Below, one piece after another: positions 1 to 12,119 of a DNA stretch of 64,000 nucleotides. Within the stretch, counting starts at the first letter, position 1, and each line of letters starts with the position of its first letter. This DNA comes from Capra hircus. Taxonomy: Eukaryota; Chordata; Mammalia; Artiodactyla; Bovidae. Location of the stretch: assembly GCF_001704415.2 (NCBI RefSeq), contig NC_030819.1, forward strand, positions 35,148,575-35,212,574, written 5' to 3'. The notes under the pieces are model-generated. The model made no database searches. It saw nothing but the letters and a program-made list of their open reading frames with translations, and was not told the DNA's origin. A program made the translations under genes and the position numbers.

Positions 1-699
1 ACATACGAAGCACCCAAGATATGATGCAAATGTGTGGAAATAATTTTGACTAGTTGTTGAAATGTTCCTGTGTTAATAATGTTAAGCTAACTAGGAAGGA
101 CCTTCTTCCAGGAACATCTCTATGGAGACAGGCTGTGTGTTTCTCTTTTTCATTGCTCATCCATTTCTGGGATCACAGAGGTCTGGCATGTGCTCATATT
201 TTGAGGTTTACCTAAATGGTAATGGAAAATGGATTAAAACACAAGATCAGTTAAATGTATGCATCGTCTTCTATAAAGTCAACTCTCTAGTTTTATAATG
301 AACTTCTGGTTACATTTAAGAGGCTTTGTGGTACATAGCAGGTGGATCTTCAGTATTAAGTAACAGTGTCCCTGATGGTTTCCCAGTGGTTGCTTCCTCT
401 ACTTTGAGGCCTTTGACCTGTATTGCTTCAGAAGACAGCCCCCTGACCTGGGTTTCTGTGAAGAGTTAGTTCTTTAGTGAACATACCCACTCTGTTCAGT
501 TGGTTACACTTGTGCTGAGGCCCAGGGTGGCTTTGTTTTCTCACAGGTGATGATTGACAGGGCCTGTCGAGGCAGGGATGTGACTGGAGGGAGGACAAGT
601 GTAGGCTTAGCCTGGTCATCAACTAGTCATGTGACTGAGGCCAAAGCAGGTAGATTCTACTGGCCAGGCAAATCTCCAGGCAGGATGTTGTCATGGTCT
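1..699. other. Intron or upstream flank, no recognised element
   Basis: No exon, SINE or LINE that I recognise. The open frames here are short and match nothing I know. The stretch lies upstream of the first visible exon and is presumably intron of the same gene. Confidence 0.4.
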
Positions 700-935
700 T
701 AAGTGTGGACTCTGGAACCAGCTGGCTGGGTTCAGTCCTATTGCTAGTTAGCTAATAGTAATAGTTACAGTTATGGTAATACTTCTGTGCTAGTTATTTA
801 ATTTCTCTGTGTCTTGATTTTCTTACCTGTACAATGAGGATACTGTTCACACACTTACCAATATCTTGGTATTGTGGGCATTAAGCAGGTTAACAATTCA
901 CAGCACTTAGCACATGGGTGGTGCCTAATGAACCT
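700..935 (+). repeat. MIR SINE, with a MIR-like remnant following to about 1045
   Basis: The order tctggaacca, tttaatttctctgtg, ttcttacctgtacaatga and cagcacttagcacatg follows the MIR consensus (tRNA part, then core). A second short piece at about 960-1045 (cctgtgaaatgggaataa, tgtgaggattaaataag) looks like another MIR fragment. Confidence 0.7.
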
Positions 936-1628
936 TAGTGAGTATGATGACATGGTGTCTGGGAACTTCTCTCCTGTGAAATGGGAATAACCACTGCCCT
1001 TTCTGTTCCACAAGACTGCTGTGAGGATTAAATAAGAATGTTGAGGGCAGCATCTTGTGTAGATTTATTCAGCGCATGTTGTTTAGTCCAGGCAGTGAAC
1101 AGAGCACAGGATGGTTAACTGCAGAGGCCCACACAGTTCTCATCTTATTATGAAGCCAGAGTGAGGAAGGGTTTGGAAGAGTTCATGCTATTATGGGTGT
1201 GAAGTTGCTCCACTTTGCCTGTTAACGTGAAAACTACAGTCATAAAGTTGAGAGCATTAAGTGGGACTGAATTTCTGTTCTCACAGCTTCTGAGTGTTCA
1301 TGACCACAGTTAAGCAGGCTCTTTATATTCAAGACCTGTAGGCTTCTCCAGATGCTGACTTACTTATTATTCAAGGATTTGGGATCAAGTTTAAATCCTG
1401 AAGGCCACTAATCTTAGAACAGTCAGCACACTATATTTATCTTGTGTCCCCCTCCTGTATCTCTTAGCACAACTTTATTCATTCAAGAAAATAGAAGCCC
1501 AAATAAGTACTGCAAAGATAGGCCTGCTTTGCCCAAAAGGCTTAGGGGCTGTAAATTACTTACTCTTTTAGTGGTGTATTAAATTGAACTCTTTCCTATC
1601 TTTTATTTTCAAAAGTGGAATTTGTAAT

Positions 1629-1682
1629 GTCCCCTGCATTGGCAAGCAGATTCTTATCCACTGTATCACCAGGGAAGTCCCT
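1629..1682 (-). repeat. tRNA-Glu-derived SINE fragment (CHR/Bov-tA type)
   Basis: Read on the minus strand it begins gggacttccctggtgatac and continues through the tRNA-like box region, then stops. It lies about 100 bp upstream of the exon acceptor at 1786. Confidence 0.7.
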
Positions 1683-1786
1683 AAATACATGTGCTTTAAA
1701 ATTATTGTTTTGATTTGTTCATGTATTGTTTCTCTTAAGGTTCCTATATGAGGAAATGAGTATTTTCTTGTATCCTGTTCTTGCAG

Positions 1787-1866
1787 GAAGGATTTTAAAT
1801 CGCTTCTCAAAAGACATTGGGCATATGGATGACTTGCTGCCCCTGATATTTCAAGATTTCATCCAG
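1787..1866 (+). CDS. ABCC4: ABCC4-like exon 1 of 7 in window (TMD2 intracellular region)
   Basis: This 80-bp exon follows ttgcag and ends before gtaatg. Its first two bases complete a glycine codon begun upstream, then 26 codons run from RILNRFSKDIGHMDDLLP to DFIQ. The RILNRFSKD block is one of the best conserved parts of TMD2 in C-subfamily ABC transporters; it sits in an intracellular extension of the helices that contacts the nucleotide-binding domains. Human ABCC4 has nearly the same sequence at about residues 819-845. The next exon is 16.5 kb away, so the intron is large and filled with BovB and SINE copies. The open frame runs past both splice sites, but the match to the family stops exactly at them. 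Confidence 0.88.
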
Positions 1867-2236
1867 GTAATGTACCAGTCCTGCCAGAATTCTCCCAGGG
1901 GAGAGCAGAATACCTGTTTCTCAAGGCCTTCTCTCAGGGGCTGAGGGTGGGCTTTCAGCCTGGTGTTGTGCCCTGTTACCTTCAGTAAAGGTTACATTTA
2001 TGAGAGAAAGGTGCAGTTTGGGAGGCTGAGCTAACATGAGGAACACCTGGGTCAGGAGTGGCTGCACCGTCTTGTCAAGGCTGGTCTGAAGCAGTGACAT
2101 GCTGGGTAAGTGGTTCTCCCTCTGCCTTCCAGGTTTCTGGTGTGGATTCCCTTACTGTGAGCACATTTCATAACAGGGAAAAGAAATAACCTCTCATGGA
2201 AAGATAGCCTAGATGAACTAAATTATGCATTGTATT

Positions 2237-2443
2237 GGGCTTCCCAGGTGGCTCAGTGTTAAAGAATTCACTTGCCAGTGCAGGAGACACAAGAAACAAG
2301 AGTTCAATCCTTGGGTCAAGAAGATCCCCTGGAGAAGGAAATGGCAAGCCACTCCAGTATTCTTGCCTGGAAAATTCCATGGGCAGAGGAGCCTGGTGGG
2401 CTACAGTCCATGGGGTTGCAGTCAGACATGCACAGGCACTGAA
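2237..2443 (+). repeat. Bov-tA SINE
   Basis: It starts gggcttcccaggtggctcag (tRNA-Glu-derived head) and continues into the Bov-A unit with ccactccagtattcttgcct and gggctacagtccatgggg. The length of about 205 bp is normal for a full Bov-tA. Confidence 0.9.
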
Positions 2444-2560
2444 TTACCACAGAGGACAGGTATTTACTGCACTATTTTATTTGGATAAAGCCAGTTGTGG
2501 TTACTTACAAAGAAAAAATTGGTAAAAATAAGGTGAAAATACTACTTTAACAAGGACAGT

Positions 2561-2615
2561 GTTGTTTAGTTGCTAAATTGTGTCTGTTTTGTGACCCCAT
2601 GGACTATAGCCCACA
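2561..2615 (-). repeat. Bov-A fragment
   Basis: The start gttgtttagttgctaaattg and the following gtgaccccatggactatagc are the 3' part of a Bov-A unit in reverse orientation. The element is truncated. Confidence 0.75.
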
Positions 2616-5464
2616 GAAATGCAGCAGAGATCTGACTGCAGACAGTGTCAACTGTGGGCACGGCTTCAGCAGTTACCAGTGTGAACTACACTGAGACTCA
2701 GAAGCAGAGGACTTTTACTGCGAAGAGGTCTGATTTTTTTTCTATTCTGCAGACTTATTTTATAAATGTGCCCTTCTGGGTTTAACTACATAATTTATCC
2801 CCAGAAATGATTTTCCCCTGAAAACATTTCATAATGTTTTCACATTTTAACAGTGATTGTTAATTACTTTGAAAAGATTTTGTGAATGGTTCTGTTTCTT
2901 TCCTATAGCAATGCAGGCCAACTTGGGTTTCTGCCATGTGCTTACATGGTTAGTTAGTTAGTGGTCATAGTCAGATTGCCACATATTTTGTGCATGACAT
3001 ATAGAGGGACAGGGATAGATGCTACCTGATTTCAGTAGGAAACATTCCCATTTAATGAGGAGGGAAAATTCCAGTCTCACTGATTTCCAATCCCAGCTCT
3101 GCCACCTGTAGTTCAATTATCTTGAAGTTGGAGGTGGAGGTGTCCTGTAGGTCATTGGAAGTAAGAGTTTGGTGTTTGAGGGGGAGACCTGGGATGAGCA
3201 TGGAGCCTGTGTACCCTTCACTGAGCAGGTAGTAGCTGAAACTGTGAAGATGACAAGATTGCCCAGAGAGAGGGAAGCATTTTAGGGGCCAATATAGGAA
3301 GACTCGATATCAGAGAGAAAGCAGAGAGAGAAGGGGAGGAGAGGAGACACACAGTGAATAGCAAGGGAGAAAGAAGGAAGTAGGTTGGGGAATCAAGGAA
3401 GGACAGATCTGCTCAGTGCAAATGAGAAGGTGAGTCTGTGAAAACTTGTTGGTTGATTTGGAATCAGGAGGTGTTGGTGACCCGAGAAGCAGGTTTCAGA
3501 TGTGAGGAGGACAGAGTGCCAAGGGCTGAAAATCCAGGAGGTGTGGAGGGAGTTGAGGTGAAGACAGGCTACTCCTGGAAGGAGTTTGAATGAAGCAGGA
3601 GAGAGGCCCATCTGGAATATAGGGTTGAGGGGGTATTGCTGGGTGTTGGGGTGTACAGTTCGTGAGTTGCATGTGTGTGTGAGGTGGTGGGTGGCATTTC
3701 TCTCTCTCCCTCCTTCCCTTCAACAAACAGTGATTAGAGTTGAGGTCCTGAAGAACAGGGGTGAGCTAGACCCATCCCTTCATGGGTGGTCTCCTCCAGC
3801 CTCCTTTCAGGAGGGAGACATCCAGAGATTCACCCCTTGCTGCCTTTGGAATCCTAATTGTGGGAGCTCTGTGGAGGAAGTCCTGGAAGGCAAACTGGAT
3901 GTGGGGGCTGGAGGCAGTTAGGGAGCCTGGTCCAGGAGGTGGGCGGAGCTTCTAGGAGGAGACCTTTCATCCCAGATGAAAAGAAAAGGCTGCTGTGGAT
4001 GGTGGGGCTGGAGGTGCTGCTGGAAGCAAGGTTCCTGTGTAAGAACCTATCTTTCTCTCCCTTCACCAACTGAGAGGAGGGAAGGAAAGGGGCTGGAAGG
4101 GGGTTGCTCAATTTTATTTTAAAGGACATAGTTTGTGCCAAGTGTTTTCCATTCATTTTTTATGATTCTGCTTATCCTTGGTGTATTTGATAAACCTTGG
4201 AAGATTCTTGATCATTTTTATTTTTATTACTTCTAAAGTGTTTATTTCATATACTTTTCCTCATTTAATTCTTTCTCATTCCCTTAAATGATATCTCAGA
4301 TAATTTATTTAATATTTTGTAATAGTGATGCCAAGTGTGGCTAAGGGAAGCCCTGAATTCTGAGTAGTGGTCCGCACTGCAGGACAGTCCATCCACTCAG
4401 ACGATGTCACTCAGAGACCACATCCCACTAGAGGGCGATCATGCGTGTGTGCCCCATCCTGTGCACTGACTCTCACAGCGGCCAGAGAAGTTGCCTGTTC
4501 AGTCACAGTATAGTTGTTGGGCAGATTGGAGCTGTTCACCATTTTTAAAAGGGTGAAGGAAAAGCAGCCTAAAAAAATCAATTTATGTAGTGTGATTCCA
4601 CCTGATAATCATTTATGATGTTGACAGTTTTAAAGTACAGTGGCGTGGGAAGCCCTGCAGTCTCCCTTTCCAAGCTTGAATCCCAGCTCTCCTTCCTGTC
4701 TCTACCCCACAAAGCCAGTCTCCTCTCAGTAAAATAGAGAAAATACTACCAACTCCATAAATGTTGTGGGAAGACAAAATGAAGTTGTTTTAATCTTATT
4801 CTTTTCATAACATCTAAATGCATGTTGAGCACTAAGTAGTAGGTAGTTATTTTTAAAACACCGTTATGTATTTTTAAGTGAGAAAAGTTGTCTGATGACA
4901 GCGGCATTATGTTGCATTAAATTTATTGTCAGACACAGTTTCCAGGCCCGTAAGTACCTTCTCAGTGTTTGTATTCTCTAGGTTTGTAATTCTTGAAGAT
5001 CTTAAGGGACACTTTCTTATGTAGACTCACAGAATAAAAATCAGTTGTTTTCAAAACTGACCATTGGGCACTAAATATTTCACATTAACATAATTTTCAT
5101 ACAATTTTCCAAAGTCCTAAATAAGACTGAGTAAGGAGTCTCAATTATGCACTGTTTTTGTCATTGATATCATCACCTTCAAGAAGTCTTCCTACAAATA
5201 AAACAAGTGAAAATGAAGGTAAGATATGGAAGTTAAATTTAGGCATTTTAATTATCCTTAAATTAAAAATAAATAAATTTAAAAATACCAAAAATATCAC
5301 TTATTAAATTTCAAAAAAGGGACTTTTCTGAGCATCAGAAGTTGCATACAGCTGCCCTCAGCAAAATGCTTTAATTTATTGAGGAAAACTAAATTGCAAA
5401 ACCTTTCTTCCTCACACACACCTTATTCAGGAAGAGAAAACAATGACAATCATCAGCTTGGCTG
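2616..5464. other. Intron, mostly unassigned; GA-rich tract and possible MIR
   Basis: A purine-rich tract lies at about 3290-3400 (repeated agagag/ggaag words). A possible MIR remnant lies at about 4675-4785 (tcagtaaaatagagaaaatac). The rest, including a G-rich stretch at 3120-4080, matches no family I recognise. The short open frames at 3393-4156 overlap one another on both strands and show no protein features. Confidence 0.4.
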
Positions 5465-6776
5465 AGTTTAAATGACTGAATCCTCATGTCCTTTCTGCCT
5501 TCATGGATCACAGCCTTGTCCTGGTGAAGGGGCTTGTGTAACTCAATGAAGCTGTGAGCCATGCCATGCAGGGCCACCCAAGATGGACAGGTCATAGTGG
5601 AGAGTTCTGACAAAACATTGTCCACTGAAGGAGGAAGTGATAAACCACTCCAGTATTCTTGCTGAGAGCCCCGTGAACAGTATGAAAAGGCAAAAATATA
5701 TGACACTGTAAGTAGAGCCCTCTGGGTTGGAAGGGATCCAATATGCTACTGGGGAAGAGTGGAGGGCAATTGCTAACAGCTCCAGAAAGAATGAAGCAGC
5801 TGGGCCGAAGTGGAAATGACACTCAGTTGTGGATGTGTCTTTTGGTAAAAGTAAAGTCCAATGCTGTAAAGAATGATATTGCATAGGGACCTGGAATGTT
5901 AGGTTCATGAATCTATGTAAATTGAATGTGGTCAAGCAAGCAGGAGATGACAAGAGTGAATATTGACATCTTAGGAATCAGTGAACTAAAATGGACAAGA
6001 ATGGGAAAATTTAATTCAGATGACCATTGTATCTATTTCTGTGGGCAAGAATCCCTTAGAAGAAATGGAGAAGCTGTAATAGTTAACAAAAGAGTCTGAA
6101 ATGAAAAAAAAAAAAAAGAGTCTAAAATGCAGTCCTTGGGTACAAACTCAAAAACGACAGAATGATCTCAGTTCTCTTCCAAGGCAAACCATTCAACATC
6201 ACAGTAATACAAGCCTATGCCCCAGCTACTAATGCCAAAGAAGCTGAAGTTGACTGGTTCTATGAAGACCTACAATACCTTCTAGATCTAATACCAAAAA
6301 GAGATGCCCTTTTCATCATAAGGAATTGTAATGCAAAAGGAGGAAGTGAAGAGATGCCTGGAGTAACAGGCAAGTTTGGCTTTTGGAGTACAAAATGAAG
6401 CAGGGCAGAGGCTAACAGAGTTTTGTTAAGAGAACACATTAGTCATAGCAAACAGCCTCTTCCAGCAACACAAGGGACAGTTCTACACAAGGACATCACC
6501 AAATGATCAACACCAAAATCAGATTGATTATGGTCCTTTTCAGCTGAAAATGGAGAAGCTCTATACAGTCAGCAAAAACAAGACCTGGAGCTGACTATGG
6601 CTCCAACCATCAATTCCTTATTGCAAAATTCAGGCTTAAATGAAGAGAGTAGGGAAAACCACTAGGCCATTCAGGTTTGACCTAAATCAAATCTCTTATG
6701 GTTATACAATGGAAGTGAGGAATAGATTCAAGAAATTAGATCGGGTAGACGGAGTGTCTGAAAAACTAGGAACAGA
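5465..6776 (+). mobile_element. BovB LINE, 5' part with endonuclease domain, 3'-truncated
   Basis: This is the 5' region of BovB, an RTE-clade retrotransposon, in the sense orientation. The frame at 6162-6398 encodes VIQAYAPATNAKEAEVDWFY and KRDALFIIRN, typical of the apurinic-type endonuclease that nicks the target DNA. Frameshifts and stops break the frame before and after it. The copy stops before the reverse transcriptase region; losing the 3' end is unusual, because LINEs normally lose the 5' end during insertion. A later deletion or rearrangement at 6776-6787 is likely. Confidence 0.85.
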
Positions 6777-6786
6777 ATGAACCACT

Positions 6787-7000
6787 GCTGTTGCCATTTA
6801 GTCTCTTAGTTGTGTTCGACTCTTTGTGACCCCATGGACTGCAGTGCTCCAGGCCCCTCTGTCCATGGGATTTCCCAGGCAAGAATACTGGAGTGGGTTG
6901 CCATTTCCTTCTCCAGAGGATCTTCCTGATCCAGGGATCAAACCCGCATCTCCTACACTGGCAGGCAGATTCTTTACTACTAAGCCACCAGGGAAGCCCA
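6787..7000 (-). repeat. Bov-tA SINE
   Basis: On the + strand it reads ctttgtgaccccatggactg, then caagaatactggagtggg, and ends ccaccagggaagccca, the reverse of a complete Bov-tA. It directly abuts the truncated end of the BovB copy. Confidence 0.9.
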
Positions 7001-7221
7001 GTGAGCACTTTTAAGATCTTTTAATGATCATTCTGCTCTCTGAACTGAACAGGCTGTTATTCCCTAAGTAGCTGGGAATCTAGAACTGGCCCCCTCATGG
7101 GAGAGACCAGATAGAACCACAAGAAACCCAACAGGGTTAGAAAATTCAGACAGAAGGGGAAATATATGATATGTGATACAGTATCTATATGTGGTACAGT
7201 ATCAGGCAGAAGTTAAAAGAA

Positions 7222-7425
7222 AAGACTTGGGGTCATAATGACTGAATTGTTTGAATTTGGGCAAATCAATTAGTCTCTCTGAGTATCAGTTTCCTGCCTT
7301 GCAAATGGAGAGGATAATCCCTCCTCATGTTGATGTGAGAATGAGATTATATAAAGCCTGTGAAATACTTGAGATTGGGGCTCATGACAAGTCTTATGAA
7401 GTGTCATCCATTATTGGTATTTGGA
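7222..7425 (+). repeat. MIR SINE
   Basis: The series aatttgggcaaatcaatta, ctctctgagtatcagtttcc, aaatggagaggataatccc and tgtgagaatgagattat follows the MIR core in order, with normal divergence. Confidence 0.7.
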
Positions 7426-7999
7426 AGCATGGCATAACCATTACTTCTTGGCTTATTGGCTAGATCTAGAGAATTGTGGATTTCTGGGTTATGAGAAAAC
7501 TTGTCATAGCCTCTAGCAATAAAGCAAGGTCTTATTTTTCTAGTTTTTTGGTTGGACAGGCTTTTAAACAAAACCATTAACATTTTCACAAGCATTATTT
7601 TCTTTTCTTTGCTGCTTTTTTATATATTTCACTTACAAGTCATTTAGAAACCAGTGTGGCTTGTCATAAACAGCTGCTCACAACACAGCATCCTTTTGGA
7701 GGATGAAAGATGCCATGGGACTTCCTTCCATAGGTGGTGGGGACCTATCCTCTGCCTTAGTCATCCTGACAACCTAACCAGGCTACTTGCTTCCACCAAG
7801 AATGCCGACCTGGAGTAGACACAGTTCAATTTCCTGAGATTCATGATTTTACAAAATACAGATTTTGTATTTCCACTGGTATCAGTGTACCAGTTCATGG
7901 TGCATAAAATAGTAAATGTCAAATTGATCTTTTCTTTGATCTATATTGAATAATCTTGTTTGGTTTTGTTGATTCAGAGGTCCAGCACTTTTCCCCTTA

Positions 8000-10622
8000 G
8001 TTCAGTTCAGTTCAGTTGCTCAGTTGTGTCCGACTATTTGCGACCTCATGAATCGCAGCACGCCAGGCCTCCCTGTCCATCACCATCTCCCGGAGTTCAC
8101 TCAAACTCATGTCCATCGAGTCCGTGATGCAATCCAGCCATCTCATCCTCAGTCGTCCCCTTCTCCTCCTGCCCACAATCCCTCCCAGCTGCTGCTGCTG
8201 CTGCTGCTAACTCGCTTCAGTCGTGTCCGACACTGTGCGACCCCATAGACAGCAGCCCATCAGGCTCCCCCATCCCTGGGATTCTCCAGGCAAGAACAGT
8301 GGAGTGGGTTGCCATTTCCTTCTCCAGTGCATGAAGGTGAAAAGAGAAAATGAAGTTGCTCAGTCGTGTCTGACTCTTAGCGACCCCGTGGACTACTGCC
8401 TACCAGGCTCCTCCGCCCATGGGGTTTTCCAGGCAAGAGTACTGGAGTGGGATGCCATTGCCTTCTCCGTCCCTCCAAGCATCAGAGTCTTTTCCATTGA
8501 GTCAACTCTTCGCATGAGGTGGCCAAAGTACTAGAGCTTCAGCTTTAGCATCATTCCTTCCACAGAAATCGCAGGGTTGATCTCCTTCAGAATGGACTGG
8601 TAGGATCTCCTTGAAGTCCAAGGGACTCTCAAGAGTCTTCTCCAACACCACAGTTCAAAAACATCAATTCTTCGGCACTCAGCCTTCTTCACAGTCAAAC
8701 TCTCACATCCATACATGACCACTGGAAAAACCATAGCCTTGACTAGATGGACCTTAGTCGGCAAAGTAATGTCTCTGCTTTTCAATATGTTCTCTAGGTT
8801 GGTCATAACTTTTCTTCCAAGGAGTAAGTGTCTTTTAATTTCATGGCTGCAGTCACCATCTGCAGTGACCCTAGAGCACAAAAAAATAAAGTCTGACACT
8901 GTTTCCACTGTTTCCCCATCTATCTCCCATGAAGTGATGGGACCAGATGCCATGATCTTCGTTTTCTGAATGTTGAGCTTTAAGCCAACTTTTTCATTCT
9001 CCTCTTTCACTTTTATCAAGAGGCTTTTGAGTTCCTCTTCACTTTCTGCCATAAGGGTGGTGTCATCTGCATATCTGAGGTTATTGATATTTCTCCCGGC
9101 AATCTTGATTCCAGTTTCTGTTTCTTCCAGTCCAGCGTTCCTCTGATGTACTCTGCATAGAAGTTAAATAAGCAGGGTGACAATATACAGCCTTGACATA
9201 CACCTTTTCCTATTTGGAACCAGTCTGTTGTTCCATGTCCAGTTCTAACTGTTGCTTCCTGACCTGCATACAGATTTCTCAAGAGGCCGGTTAGGTGGTT
9301 TGGTATTCTCATCTCTTTCAGAGTTTCATCTCTTTTTCCACAGTTTCTTGTGATCCACACAGTCAAAGGCTTTGGCATAGTCAGTAAAGCAGAAATAGAT
9401 GTTTCTCTGGAACTGTCTTGCTTTTTCCATGATCCAGCGGATGTTGGCAATTTGATCTCTGGTTCCTCTGCCTTTTCTAAAACCAGCTTGAACATCAGGA
9501 AGTTCATGGTTCACATATTGCTGAAGCCTGGCTTGGAGAATTTTGAGCATTCCTTTACTAGCATGTGAGATGAGTGCAATTGTGTGGTAGTTTGAGCATT
9601 CTTTGGCATTGCCTTTCTTTGAGATTGGAATGAAAACTGACCTTTTCAAGTCCTGTAGCCACTTGTGAGTTTTCCAAATTTGCTGGCATATTGAGTGCAG
9701 CACTTTCACAGCATCATCTTTCAGGATTTGAAAGAGCTCAACTGAAATTCCATCACCTCCACTAGCTTTGTTCGTAGTGATGCTTTCTAAGGCCCACTTG
9801 ACTTCACATTCTAAGATGTCTGGCTCTAGATTAGTGATCACATCATCATGATTATCCGGGTTGTGAAGATCTTTTTGTACAGTTCTTCCATGTATTCTTG
9901 CCACCTCTTCTTAATATCTTCTGCCTCTGTTAGGTCCATACCATTTCTGTCCTTTATCGAGCCCATCTTTGCATGAAATGTTCCGTTGGTGTCTCTAATT
10001 TTCTTGAAGAGATCTCTAGTCTTTCCCATTCTGTTGTTTTCCTCTATTTCTTTGCATTGATCGCTGAAGAAGGCTTTCTTATCTCTTCTTGCTATTCTTT
10101 GGAACTCTGCATTCAGAAGCTTATATCTTTCCTTTTCTCCTTTGCTTTTCGCCTCTCTTCTTTTCACAGCTATTTGTAAGGCCCTCCCCAGACAGCCACT
10201 TTGCTTTTTTGCATTTCTTTTCCATGAGGATGATCTTGATCCCTGTCTTCTGTACAATGTCATGAACCTCATTCCATAGTTCATCAGGCACTTATCAGAT
10301 CTAGGCCCTTAAATCTATTTCTCACTTCTGCTGTATAATCATAAGGGATATGATTTAGGTCATACCTGAATGGTCTAGTGGTTTTCCCTACTTTCTTCAA
10401 TTAGAGTCTGAATTTGGTAGTAAGGAGTCCATGATCTGAGCCACAGTAAGCTCCTGGTCTTGTTTTTCTTGACTGTATAGAGCTTCTCCATCTTTGGCTG
10501 CAAAGAATATAATCATCTGGTTTCGGTGTTGACCATCTGGTGATGTCCATGTGTAGAGTCTTCTCTTGTGTTGTTGGAAGAGAGTGTTTGCTATGACAAG
10601 TGCATTTTCTTGTCAAAACTCT
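8000..10622 (-). mobile_element. BovB LINE, 5'-truncated, with a Bov-A2 inserted
   Basis: The copy runs from the 3' tail (ttcag repeats at 8000) to about 10622 on the minus strand and covers the reverse transcriptase. The frame at 9326-9904 contains FTDYAKAFDCVDH (RT motif A) and ASGGDGI upstream. The frame at 8531-9052 carries the C-terminal region GPITSWEIDGETVETVSDFI. Frameshifts split the protein and the catalytic YADD region is damaged (it reads through SDMQMTPP in the shifted frame). It is a dead copy of an autonomous retrotransposon, interrupted by the SINE at 8189-8469. Confidence 0.92.
8189..8469 (-). repeat. Bov-A2 SINE nested in BovB, with (GCT)n tail
   Basis: Two Bov-A units in tandem, each with ggagtggg-type ends, preceded by (gct)7 at 8189-8209. 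The BovB sequence is interrupted exactly here. It is flanked by tccctcccag (8179-8188) and tccctccaag (8470-8479), a 10-bp target-site duplication with one mismatch. Confidence 0.9.
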
Positions 10623-12119
10623 TCCATAAATGCTTAGGAGTTTCAAAACAGCAAGTCTTCACTAAGAAAAAGGATAACTTGAATGAGAAAAATGATACAG
10701 AATAAGAAAAGAAACTTCTCTTTAAAATATATATTAAAGAAGAAAAGAAACATCTCAAAAAATGTTACTTACTGCCATGTCCCAAAATTTGTCAGTCTTT
10801 GGAAGGCTTAGAGTTGGCAGGATAATTCAGACAGGACAAAAACTATAGTAGACATGAAGTTTATTGGTCATATTATTTTAAAAGTGCATCTTCAAACAAA
10901 ATAGACCTCAGATGTGAATTTCACTGTGACTAAAGAAAAGCCACAGTCACTTTGATACAGGTGACCTCATCACCACATCTAGGAAAAATTGTACTTGCTC
11001 TTATACGTTCTTGGATAATATTAAACCGTTCTAGTGGTTAGAATGAGAGGCCTGTTAGGGCTCAACTTCATGAGATTCTTAAGATTCTTTGGGCTCATCA
11101 ATCTATGAACACCTCATCCCTCCTCCCCTGGCTGCTGGCACCCAGAGCACACTGATGATAGTAATGGTGGAGTTAGAGTTTCTGTATGTTATGCATGAAC
11201 TGGTTAACACTTTTGTGTGTGACCTCATTTAATTCCCATTACCATCTTTTTCATGTTGTTGGTATATCCCAGTTTTTACTAAGATTGAGAATGGGTGTAG
11301 AGTCTTACCCTCCCTTTTAATATGCAGGAAGATTTGTCCTAAACCCTGTCTTAGCACAGTACTGGGCTAGTGGAATAACCTCTCTAGGTATAGGCTGTCA
11401 TTCTCTGCAAATTAAAGGACTTTTCTGAACTGTAAAAAATCACCATTTTCTCTAAAGTGAAAGATTTCATCTAAGAATTTCTTTTAATTTGTTCATGTGG
11501 ATTCATGGACTTTGGATAGAATTTCCCAAATAGTGTGCTCCAATTGGGAAATATATAAAAGTAATGATTCTCTTTATTTGGGGGGCATCAGGACTTGAGT
11601 CACTTACTTCTGGGACAATATGTTTCTTTCTATATATCCATTATTGTCTCTTTGCCAGTGTGACAGAGGTGTAGAAACATTGGCCATGGTGATATGGGCC
11701 ACCATATGGGCCTGAAATCCAAGCAGATGGGGGGAATTATGTGTGTAGGTTTAACTGGGCTTTTTGGAATTCCTGGGAATGTAGGAGAAAGAAATGAAGT
11801 TGACTTCAAGGAAGGGATGTGTATTGTACACCACAATCTTTTGTATCCTTCTTCAAATGACTTTTTGTTTATATACTGTTTTCATCTTCTGCCAACTTCT
11901 ATAAAGAGTTTGAGATAGCTGGCAATAAAAGATTCACAAATGTATATTCATATAACTTTAAACACATACACTGTTTATATATATAACATTCTATCCACAA
12001 TGTATTACCTACAAGTAGATGTCAGAAACAACCTCTTTAAAATATTTCAGAATTTAGTGGCATGAAATCTGAGGAATGTAACCTAACTTTGGAGCTCTGA
12101 GAGCATTAATAATGGGTCT
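10623..12119. other. Intron, no recognised element
   Basis: AT-rich intronic sequence. I see no exon and no repeat family I can name. The short frames at 11630-11918 lie on opposite strands of the same bases and have no supporting features. Confidence 0.4.

Noticed and set aside
3393..4156. Several overlapping frames of 70-111 residues on both strands
   Set aside because: They lie on each other in different frames in G- or GA-rich sequence, show no domain and have no splice or start context.
8000..8015. Short ttcag tandem repeats as a microsatellite or binding-site array
   Set aside because: They are the normal 3' tail of BovB and recur at every BovB 3' end in the window.
5465..10622. BovB 5' part (+) and 3' part (-) as one insertion inverted by twin priming
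   Set aside because: The pieces are 1.2 kb apart with a SINE and a MIR between them, and both include the region just after the endonuclease, so they overlap in the consensus.
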